A DNA stretch of 40,680 nt from Pelagicoccus mobilis. Its GTDB lineage: Bacteria > Verrucomicrobiota > Verrucomicrobiia > Opitutales > Opitutaceae. Shown here piece by piece: positions 25,269 through 31,889 of this stretch. Positions within the stretch are counted from its first letter, which is position 1. Each line of letters opens with the position of its first letter. Position numbers and translations under genes: made by a program. The stretch spans positions 1 through 40,680 of the forward strand of contig NZ_JAENIL010000058.1 of the NCBI RefSeq assembly GCF_016595505.1, written 5' to 3'. The notes under the pieces are model-generated. The model was not told where the DNA came from. It worked only from the letters and a program-made list of their open reading frames with translations, and ran no database searches.

Positions 25269-25823
25269 CTACTTAACGACTGCGAATACTGGCTGCTCTG
25301 GGTGGTCCATGTACTGAACACCTTCGAGAGCTGGCAGCTGGCTGATGTGGAGGCTGTCGCCTACCTTGAGCTCAGTTACGTCTGCGTCGATGGAAGTTGG
25401 GATATCCTTCGGCAAGCAACGGACGCTAACAGTGTGAGCAACGGTTTCGATTGTACCGTTTTCGTTCTTCACACCCCAAGACTCACCAACTGGGTGAGCT
25501 GGAATGTCTACTACGACGAGCTCCTCAGCACCAACTTGCTGGAAGTCAATGTGAGTGTAAGTGTCCTTGATCGCGTGGCGCTGTACTTCCTTGATGATCG
25601 CAGTAACAGCGTCCGCATCGTCAGCCTTAAGCTGGACAACAGGAGTGTTGTTACCGATAGCACGGAGCAACATACGGAACTCGCGAGCGTCTACAGAGAG
25701 GTTTGCAGGCTCCTTGCTCTTGCCGTATACAACAGCTGGCACGCGGCCTTCGGCGCGAAGACGGCCGGATGATGCAGATCCCGCTTGGTCGCGGGCGGAA
25801 GCGTTGATTGTGAGCGTATTCAT
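25269..25823 (-). CDS. rplY: 50S ribosomal protein L25/general stress protein Ctc
   Basis: This 184-residue protein is the long, two-domain (Ctc/TL5) form of ribosomal L25, which binds 5S rRNA. The N-terminal domain starts MNTLTINASARDQAGSASSG, followed by GRVPAVVYGKS. The C-terminal TL5 domain holds HPVGESWGVKNENGTIE and RCLPKDIPTSIDADVTEL. The frame is open upstream to 25901, but only the ATG at 25823 fits the family. pth follows. A tRNA-Asn gene and its terminator lie upstream. Confidence 0.95.
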   Translation of the reverse strand: MNTLTINASARDQAGSASSGRLRAEGRVPAVVYGKSKEPANLSVDAREFRMLLRAIGNNTPVVQLKADDADAVTAIIKEVQRHAIKDTYTHIDFQQVGAEELVVVDIPAHPVGESWGVKNENGTIETVAHTVSVRCLPKDIPTSIDADVTELKVGDSLHISQLPALEGVQYMDHPEQPVFAVVK

Positions 25824-25990
25824 GGTACGAAAATCGTGTTTGCCGGAGCGGGACTCCGAGTGAAAGGGAGCGAACGCTAAGTGGCCCCGGTCGGAAATCA
25901 ATCAAAACTTTGCCTAAAACGCAGAAAAATTTGGCAAAAGAAAAACGGCTCCAGTTGAGCGTCTCCAAAAAACGTACGCTGCCTGAGCAC

Positions 25991-26015
25991 AAAAAAGTCC
26001 GCCTCTTCGGCGGAC
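25991..26015 (-). terminator. Terminator of tRNA-Asn
   Basis: A 7-bp stem gtccgcc/ggcggac (25997-26015) with loop tcttc is followed on the minus strand by TTTTTT. It lies 12 nt after the tRNA 3' end. On the plus strand A-rich sequence follows, so it acts mainly one way. Confidence 0.88.
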
Positions 26016-26026
26016 AAAAAATAAAA

Positions 26027-26101
26027 TGGCTGCCCCGGTTGGACTCGAACCAACGACCAAGTGGTTAACAGCCACCTGCTCTACCACTGAGCTACAGGGC
26101 A
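26027..26101 (-). tRNA. tRNA-Asn (anticodon GTT)
   Basis: A complete 75-nt cloverleaf with encoded CCA. The acceptor stem TGCCCTG pairs with CGGGGCA (one G-U). The anticodon loop CTGTTAA carries GTT. Discriminator G and T-loop TTCGAGT are normal. It has its own terminator and a likely promoter just upstream. Confidence 0.96.
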
Positions 26102-26114
26102 AGAATGGATTCGG

Positions 26115-26143
26115 AAAAAGTCGGTTCGTGGACCTCTTGTCAA
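26115..26143 (-). promoter_or_regulatory. Candidate tRNA-Asn promoter
   Basis: A perfect -35 box TTGACA (plus-strand 26138-26143) lies about 17 bp from a T-rich, weak -10 region CTTTTT (26115-26120), 13 bp before the tRNA. The spacing and the T-rich -10 match those before tRNA-Lys. Confidence 0.45.
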
Positions 26144-26261
26144 CTCTTTGCTGAAAGAATTTCGAAAAAACATAATCGCCCCTCTGGAGCAATTGACCGA
26201 AGCCTCCAGAACACGCCAAGATCGAGCCGAACATTTTCCAGCTAAGCGAATCCCAAAGATC

Positions 26262-27764
26262 ATGCGCTTCCAACTCACAGTCCTATCCATTGCCATCTCG
26301 ACAGCATCCCTTTTCCTCGGTGGCTGCGCGACAGAACCGAGCCTCTACACCGGCAAGACCGGCTATTACGGATACACCTGGGAACAGGAGCTGAAACTGG
26401 GCAAGCAGTCCGACAAAGGCATCGTCCAGCAAATGGGCCTCTACCAAGACGACCAACTGGCCACTTATATCCGAGACATGGGCAACCAACTCCTTGAGTA
26501 CAGCGCCATCAAGAGCGAGACCGCTCCCGAGATCTATCGCGACACCGAGTTCACCTTCCGACTCCTCGACTCCCCCGTCGTAAACGCGTTCGCCCTCCCC
26601 GGCGGCTACGTCTATGTGACCCGCGGACTCCTAGCCCACCTCGAGAACGAAGCGCAGCTCGCAGTTGTCATCGGGCACGAAATCACCCACGTGGAAGCTC
26701 GACACGCCTCAAAACAAGCCCTCGCCCACCAACTCGGCCAGATCGGCTTGCTCGCAGGAGCTCTGATAGGAGAACAGGTCGCAGAAAACAAGCAGCTCGC
26801 ACGTGATATGGTTAACCTCGGCGGCGACCTCTTCCAACTCGCCTCCCTCAAGTACGGCCGCGACGCAGAGCGGGAGTCAGACGCGCACGGAGTAAAGTAC
26901 GCCGCACTCGCCGGCTACTCAGCGGCCGAAGGAGCCGCGTTCTTCCGCTCCCTCGATCGTATCTCCGACAAATCCGGTCAGAGCATCCCCTCCTGGATGT
27001 CTTCCCATCCCGACCCAGGCGAACGGGAAAAGACGATCCCCCAACTCGCAGCGCAATGGGAATCCACGGCGAATCGGAATGTCGCAGTCGGACGCGAACG
27101 CTTCCTTGAAAAGATCGACGGTCTCATCGTAGGCGAAAATCCAAGAAACGGATACACAGACAAAAACCGATTCTACCACCCGAACCTCAAATTCCAGTTC
27201 GACAAGCCTCAAGGCTGGAGATTGCAAAACGAGAGCGGAGCAGTCTACCTAACCGACCCCAACAAGACAACGATGCTCGCTTTCACCATCGCCCAAGAAA
27301 GCAGCCCACTCGACGCCGCTCGCAATCTACAGAACAAGCTGTCATTGCAAACGACATACGCGCAGGACACTCGCATAAACGGACTCCCCGCTTATTCAAT
27401 AGAAGGCAGCGTCGCGACAGAGTCAGGATCGCTTTCCCTTCACGCTAGCTTCATCCAGTTCGGGAAAAACGTATTCACTTTTCTAGGATACGGAAATAGC
27501 ACGACCTTCCCGAACAACATCAGGAACGTACGCTCCGTAGCCAACTCATTCCAGGAGCTCGCCAATCAGCAGGCCCTAAACGTGCAACCCTACCGCATCT
27601 CAATAGAGCCTGCCAAACGCTCAGCGCCCTTCCGCGACCTTCTTCCGAGCCGACTCCCTCCCGGCACCGACGCCCAAGACTGGGCCATCATGAACCAGAT
27701 CGATTTGGGCACCCACATCGAGCGCGGCCGGCTCATCAAGCTGCCAGCCGAGAGAAGATACTAG
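26262..27764 (+). CDS. M48 family metallopeptidase, lipoprotein
   Basis: This 500-residue protein is a predicted zinc peptidase of family M48, related to BepA/LoiP/YggG, which help control outer-membrane protein quality. A lipoprotein signal (MRFQLTVLSIAISTASLFLG) ends in the lipobox LGGC with Cys22. The zinc motif HEITH lies at residues 139-143, and the third ligand is probably in RDAERESDAHGVKYA. The C-terminal 200 residues are a separate domain with ENPRNGYTDKNRFYHPNLKF, likely strand-rich. The ATG at 26262 puts the signal at the N-terminus; an upstream TTG frame does not. It is convergent with hemN, with 16 bp between stops. Confidence 0.9.
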   Translation: MRFQLTVLSIAISTASLFLGGCATEPSLYTGKTGYYGYTWEQELKLGKQSDKGIVQQMGLYQDDQLATYIRDMGNQLLEYSAIKSETAPEIYRDTEFTFRLLDSPVVNAFALPGGYVYVTRGLLAHLENEAQLAVVIGHEITHVEARHASKQALAHQLGQIGLLAGALIGEQVAENKQLARDMVNLGGDLFQLASLKYGRDAERESDAHGVKYAALAGYSAAEGAAFFRSLDRISDKSGQSIPSWMSSHPDPGEREKTIPQLAAQWESTANRNVAVGRERFLEKIDGLIVGENPRNGYTDKNRFYHPNLKFQFDKPQGWRLQNESGAVYLTDPNKTTMLAFTIAQESSPLDAARNLQNKLSLQTTYAQDTRINGLPAYSIEGSVATESGSLSLHASFIQFGKNVFTFLGYGNSTTFPNNIRNVRSVANSFQELANQQALNVQPYRISIEPAKRSAPFRDLLPSRLPPGTDAQDWAIMNQIDLGTHIERGRLIKLPAERRY

Positions 27765-27780
27765 TCAACTGCGACAAAAA

Positions 27781-29178
27781 CTAAATCGCCTTCGAGAACC
27801 CCTGGGCCCCTTTGCCCATGTAAGCATCGAAACGGCAGGCCACATTGCGAATCAACAATCGACCCAGCGGAGTCACCGCCAACCCAGCATCATTGAACGC
27901 GAGCAGCCCATCCTCTTCGAGAGGTTTCAACTCCTCAATTTCAGCTGCAAAGTAGTTGTCAAAATCGATCCCATTCGCCTTCCCTCTTTCACCGAAGTTT
28001 AGCTCTAGGTCGCACATGAGACGCATGATCACCTCGCGACGAACCTGATCGTCTCGCGTTAGAAGGTACCCCTTCTCGAGCGGAATAAAGCCTTCATCCA
28101 GCATGCTATAGTACGTATCCAAATCCTTGTGATTTTGGCGAAACGCGTTTTGCGACTGACTGATCGAAGACATTCCAAAAGCGCAGATATCAACGTCAGC
28201 ATGCAAACTGTAGCCCTGAAAGTTTCGCTGCAAAGTCCTCGCTTGCTGCGCCTTTACCATCGGATCGTCAAGCTTGGCGAAATGGTCCATACCAATATGG
28301 GCGTAACCTTGCCCAGTCAGCTTCTCGACCGTTTGGATCAATATCTCGATTTTCGAATCAGCATCCGGCAAAGGCGAACGCTCCAAAATCTTCTGGGCCG
28401 GCTTGCTCCAAGGAACATGAGCATAAGAAAAGACGGCCAAACGATCCGGATCGTAAGTCAAAACCTCCTCCAAGGTGTCCTTGAAGCTTTCCTCAGTCTG
28501 GTGAGGCAAGCCGTAGATCAAGTCCACATTGAGTGACCCAATCCCAGCTTCTCGAAGCCAGCTAATCGTCTTTGCGTTTGTCTCCGTCGGCTGAATACGA
28601 TGGATCGCCTTCTGAACCTTTGCGTTCACATCCTGCACGCCAATCGAAGCGCGATTGATTCCAAGCTCCACAAAGGCTTGCACCTGCGCCTGCGACAAAG
28701 TCCGGGGATCAAGCTCCACGCTTATCTCAGCGTCCTCGTCAAAAGTGAACGCCCGCCTCAGCATTCGCGAAAGGCGATTAATTTGCGACACTGACAAAAA
28801 GTTAGGCGAACCGCCACCGAAGTGCAGCTGGACTACCTTCCTGTCCGAGCGGACGAGACTCGCATAGCGCTCGATCTCGATCTCCAGATAGTCGAGGTAC
28901 TTATCCGCCAACGCGGTGTTGGTCGAAATAATCTTCGCGCACCCGCAAAACCAACAAAGGCTGCGGCAATAAGGCACGTGGATGTATAACGAGAGCGGAC
29001 CTTCCGCATCCTCCAGATCCGCCAACAACGCCGACCGACTGCTACGATCCTCCACCGTCTTGAATTTCAAGGCGGTCGGATAAGATGTGTAGCGCGGTGC
29101 AGGCTGGTTATACTTGCGAATGAGCTCCGGGTTTAAGCCCAGATCCTCACGCGAAATTTCGCTCGGCGTAGTCAGCAT
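27781..29178 (-). CDS. hemN: Oxygen-independent coproporphyrinogen III oxidase
   Basis: This 465-residue radical-SAM enzyme decarboxylates coproporphyrinogen III to protoporphyrinogen IX in heme synthesis without oxygen. The iron-sulfur cluster cysteines are Cys71, Cys75 and Cys78 in YCRSLCWFCGC, with the extra Cys80 typical of true HemN. APRYTSYPTALKF at residues 27-39, HFGGGSPNFLS and FSYAHVPWSKPAQK are further HemN signs, which separates it from HemW. It follows hpf by 33 nt. The presence of HemN suggests growth, at least at times, with little or no oxygen. Confidence 0.95.
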   Translation of the reverse strand: MLTTPSEISREDLGLNPELIRKYNQPAPRYTSYPTALKFKTVEDRSSRSALLADLEDAEGPLSLYIHVPYCRSLCWFCGCAKIISTNTALADKYLDYLEIEIERYASLVRSDRKVVQLHFGGGSPNFLSVSQINRLSRMLRRAFTFDEDAEISVELDPRTLSQAQVQAFVELGINRASIGVQDVNAKVQKAIHRIQPTETNAKTISWLREAGIGSLNVDLIYGLPHQTEESFKDTLEEVLTYDPDRLAVFSYAHVPWSKPAQKILERSPLPDADSKIEILIQTVEKLTGQGYAHIGMDHFAKLDDPMVKAQQARTLQRNFQGYSLHADVDICAFGMSSISQSQNAFRQNHKDLDTYYSMLDEGFIPLEKGYLLTRDDQVRREVIMRLMCDLELNFGERGKANGIDFDNYFAAEIEELKPLEEDGLLAFNDAGLAVTPLGRLLIRNVACRFDAYMGKGAQGFSKAI

Positions 29179-29211
29179 CGTAGTGGATCGGTTATTCGTT
29201 AATCGACTGGC

Positions 29212-29589
29212 TTAATCCAAAGTGCCCGTTTTCGGCAGATCCGCGTCAAGCTCGACCGGTCCAAGATTGCGTCGCTCCGTCACGCGACGACGGCTGCGCT
29301 TGCGGATCAGGCGGTCCAGCTTTTCGCTCAGCTCGGCGATCGCCTTGTACAAGTCATCGGCTTTTGCGGAGACGTCGAAATGGTCGCGTCGGTCGTCCAC
29401 GTGTCCCTTTGCAATAAATTCGTCATGATGGGTGCTGGCATGACGCTCCAGCTCGAGCTCAACCTTGATCCGCCCGATCCCCGCGTCGTGCTCGTACAAC
29501 TTAGCCGCCATCTCGTTGACTTTGGCTTTTATAGCGTCCGTCAACTCAAGACGGCGTCCTACTATCTCTACATTATGATTGGAGTTCAT
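29212..29589 (-). CDS. hpf: Ribosome hibernation-promoting factor, short form
   Basis: This 125-residue protein is of the HPF/YfiA (RaiA) family that binds the 30S decoding site and pairs or silences ribosomes in slow growth. VEIVGRRLELTDAIKAKVNE at the start and DHFDVSAKADDLYKAIAELS are typical. The C-terminal basic stretch RLIRKRSRRRVTERRN is strong. It lacks the extra dimerisation domain of long HPF. A small palindrome (gatca ttcc tgatc, 29635-29648) lies about 45 bp upstream and may be an operator. hemN follows in the same direction. Confidence 0.92.
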   Translation of the reverse strand: MNSNHNVEIVGRRLELTDAIKAKVNEMAAKLYEHDAGIGRIKVELELERHASTHHDEFIAKGHVDDRRDHFDVSAKADDLYKAIAELSEKLDRLIRKRSRRRVTERRNLGPVELDADLPKTGTLD

Positions 29590-29713
29590 ACTTTAACTAT
29601 CTCAAAAACAGCGTTGCTGCCCTACTCGGATCTGGATCATTCCTGATCGTTTCTGGCTAAAAGCGAATTAATTACAATTGACTCTTCATTAGCAAGCCTG
29701 ATTTCTTCCGCGC
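29590..29713. promoter_or_regulatory. Divergent hpf/AraC promoter region
   Basis: These 124 bp separate the hpf and regulator starts. They hold a perfect 5-bp palindrome with 4-nt spacer (29635-29648), an A+T-rich stretch (gaattaattacaattg, 29665-29680) and TTGACT (29681-29686), which could be a -35 box for the regulator. An autoregulatory binding site is plausible but not shown. Confidence 0.35.
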
Positions 29714-30691
29714 ATGCCGAAACGCCGAAAATCACGCTCCGCCTCAACTGTGGAGTACGCCACTCCAGAGGAGAGCCGAGAACTGGCAAAACGCATCGGA
29801 GCGACCCGCCTATTCGCCAAATACGAACGCTCCTTCACCGCCGCGTCCGGCCTCCCGCTCACCATTCGCCCCTTGGGCACCTTCCGCATGCCGGCGACCG
29901 GACACAAAAAGGAAAACCCATTCTGCGCCCTGCTTTCCACCTCCCGCAAAGGCTGCCTCGCCTGCCTGCTGGCCCAAGGCGAACTTGAAAAAGCGGCCAC
30001 CCGCAACGCGACCTCCATACGTTGCTTCGCCGGCCTCCAGGACAGCCTGGTTCCCATAAAGATGGGCCGCAGAATCGTGGCCTACCTCCAGACCGGCCAA
30101 GTCGCGATCGACAAGCTCGACTTGTCCGACTTCGACCGCACCCACAGCGAGCTCATCCTGAAAGGCATCGAACTCGACGCCCGCACCACCCGAAAAGCCT
30201 ATCTAAAAAGCGTCACCCTAGGACGCGACGCCTATCAAGGTTTCCTAAAAATGCTCGAGATATTCGCCGAAAGCCTAGGCGCCGCCGCCAACGCTCTTCG
30301 AATCAACAAGGCCGAGAAAGCCGGAAATCCCGCCGCCCAAAAAGCGATCCGCCACATTCGCCAGAATCTCGACCGCCAGATCACCTTGCCCCAGATCTCC
30401 CAAATAGCAGGAGCCTCCATCCGCCATTTCAGCAAGATTTTCAAAGAGGAAACCGGCCTCACCTTCGTCGACTACCTCACCCGCGAGCGCGTGGAACGGG
30501 CCAAGAAACGGATCCGAGAAACCAACGCCCGCATCAGCGACATCGCCTTCGCGAGCGGTTTCGAATCGATCGCCCAATTCAACCGAGCCTTCCGCCGCAT
30601 TTGCGGCGAATCCCCCAGCTCCTATCGCCTAAGCGCCAACGGGCTAAACGAGCCAAATCAGGAGAAGTCAGCCCAAGCAGAGCTCGCCTGA
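29714..30691 (+). CDS. AraC-family regulator with N-terminal PocR sensory domain
   Basis: This 325-residue transcription factor has a PocR-like ligand-binding domain at about residues 20-190 and a two-HTH AraC domain at about 205-305. The PocR part carries Cys71, Cys81, Cys84 and Cys104 and the GLQDSLVPIKMGRRIVAYLQTGQV segment typical of the family. The AraC part has ASIRHFSKIFKEETGLTFVD and ISDIAFASGFESIAQFNRAF. PocR domains are thought to sense small hydrocarbon derivatives; the ligand here is unknown. The last 34 bp overlap the end of the carbonic anhydrase gene on the other strand. Its position divergent from hpf-hemN could mean it controls that unit, which is only an inference. Confidence 0.9.
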   Translation: MPKRRKSRSASTVEYATPEESRELAKRIGATRLFAKYERSFTAASGLPLTIRPLGTFRMPATGHKKENPFCALLSTSRKGCLACLLAQGELEKAATRNATSIRCFAGLQDSLVPIKMGRRIVAYLQTGQVAIDKLDLSDFDRTHSELILKGIELDARTTRKAYLKSVTLGRDAYQGFLKMLEIFAESLGAAANALRINKAEKAGNPAAQKAIRHIRQNLDRQITLPQISQIAGASIRHFSKIFKEETGLTFVDYLTRERVERAKKRIRETNARISDIAFASGFESIAQFNRAFRRICGESPSSYRLSANGLNEPNQEKSAQAELA

Positions 30692-31281
30692 TCGTACTGC
30701 TCCAATTTGCCGGCCCCGATATTGTAGAAAAGCGAGTGGATTTGCACCTTGTCCGCTTCCAGAGCTTCAGCGACGTCCGGGTAGGAAGAGAGACGAGCAG
30801 CCTGCTTGACGACGTTCGTCTTGGTCACCGACTCCAAGCTCTGCTCCGAATCGTCCTCGAGAGCCGAGACGCCGTACTCCACCCAAGAAGAAAGCATCCG
30901 ATCCATAGGCCCCTTGCCCAAGTTCATCAACGCCTTCACCCCGCCGCAATCCGAGTGACCGCAAACCACGATGTGACTCACCTTCAAGGCCGCGACCGCG
31001 AAGTGGACAACCGATCCAACCGACGCTTCGTCCGCCGCAAGCGGAGGCACCATATTCGCCACATTGCGCAAGATCAACAGTTCGCCCGGGTCAGCGCCTA
31101 GGATCTTCTCGGGCATCACGCGGGAGTCCACGCACCCGATCCACAACACTTTCGGAGATTGGCCTTTAGTGGCCAGGGTCGCGAACAGGTCCTTCTTTTC
31201 CGCGTACTCCGTGTTCAAATAATTCTGATATCCCTCCCGCAACGATTCCGGGAGGCTGCTTGATTCTTGGTTGGCTGGCAT
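30658..31281 (-). CDS. Beta-class carbonic anhydrase
   Basis: This 207-residue zinc enzyme interconverts CO2 and bicarbonate. The zinc ligands are Cys50, His109 and Cys112, and the catalytic dyad is Asp52/Arg54 in CVDSRVMP. CGHSDCGGVKAL and LRNVANMVPP are typical of plant-like beta enzymes. No signal peptide is seen, so it is cytoplasmic and could supply bicarbonate for carboxylases. Its 3' end overlaps the convergent AraC gene by 34 bp. The VOC gene lies upstream on the same strand. The start codon is ATG with a partial GGTGG element before it. Confidence 0.95.
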   Translation of the reverse strand: MPANQESSSLPESLREGYQNYLNTEYAEKKDLFATLATKGQSPKVLWIGCVDSRVMPEKILGADPGELLILRNVANMVPPLAADEASVGSVVHFAVAALKVSHIVVCGHSDCGGVKALMNLGKGPMDRMLSSWVEYGVSALEDDSEQSLESVTKTNVVKQAARLSSYPDVAEALEADKVQIHSLFYNIGAGKLEQYDQASSAWADFS

Positions 31282-31353
31282 CTAAGGCCACCCAGCTAGA
31301 AGAACTTGCTTTCGGAGAGAAGCAAAATCGCTCCGACAAACACGAATTCAGAC

Positions 31354-31743
31354 CTAATCCTCCACCGGCATATCGCCCATCAAGGCCAACGGATTCCCCC
31401 AAGGGTCAGCAAAGAACGCGAGCCAAGAAGACTTGCCCATGAAGTCCTCCACGATGCAGCTCGGCCCGCTTTTGAAACGCACGCCGTTCGCCTTCAACTG
31501 AGCCGCCACTTCATGGACCCGGCCATCCACCCGAAAGTAGATCGGACAACCGATCGGCTGCTCCTTCGCCTCCTGCACGAGGATAGAAAGCTCCCCGCAA
31601 CGAAGCATCATGGTCTGGCCAAACATCGACTCGACCTCCACCCCAAGGGTGAATTCATAGAAAGTTCGAGCCTCCTCCAGGTTTCCGACACGGATTTCGA
31701 GCTGACCTATCGAGGTCAGGATGGGTGCGAGCGTTTGGGTCAT
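31354..31743 (-). CDS. VOC (glyoxalase/bleomycin-resistance fold) protein
   Basis: This 129-residue single-domain protein has the paired beta-alpha-beta-beta-beta units of the vicinal oxygen chelate fold. IGQLEIRVGNLEEARTFYEF and ELSILVQEAKE form the first half, and VHEVAAQLKANGVRF and AFFADPWGNPLALMG the second. The metal-binding residues cannot be assigned with certainty. Such proteins include lyases, dioxygenases and resistance proteins, so a function is not given. The ATG at 31743 is preferred over 31788, which adds an unlikely His/Pro-rich lead. It precedes the carbonic anhydrase gene by 72 nt. Confidence 0.85.
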   Translation of the reverse strand: MTQTLAPILTSIGQLEIRVGNLEEARTFYEFTLGVEVESMFGQTMMLRCGELSILVQEAKEQPIGCPIYFRVDGRVHEVAAQLKANGVRFKSGPSCIVEDFMGKSSWLAFFADPWGNPLALMGDMPVED

Positions 31744-31889
31744 ATACGTGTGGTGCCAGGGATTTCGGTCAAGATCTGGGTGATTCACCCCTTCATCGAC
31801 GCTAGTGAAAAAGACCTGAAGCCCTTCTCTTCAATATTGGAAGTAATCCCTAGAAGCCGATACGGGCAATCACAGTGCAAGCCGCCGCA

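Noticed and set aside
26148-26261. N-terminal extension of the M48 peptidase from a TTG
   Set aside because: It would place 38 charged residues ahead of a lipoprotein signal peptide, which must be N-terminal.
30022-31101. A 359-codon plus-strand frame across the AraC and carbonic anhydrase genes
   Set aside because: Its Arg/Pro-rich composition is that of a shifted frame; both real genes in the region have full motifs.
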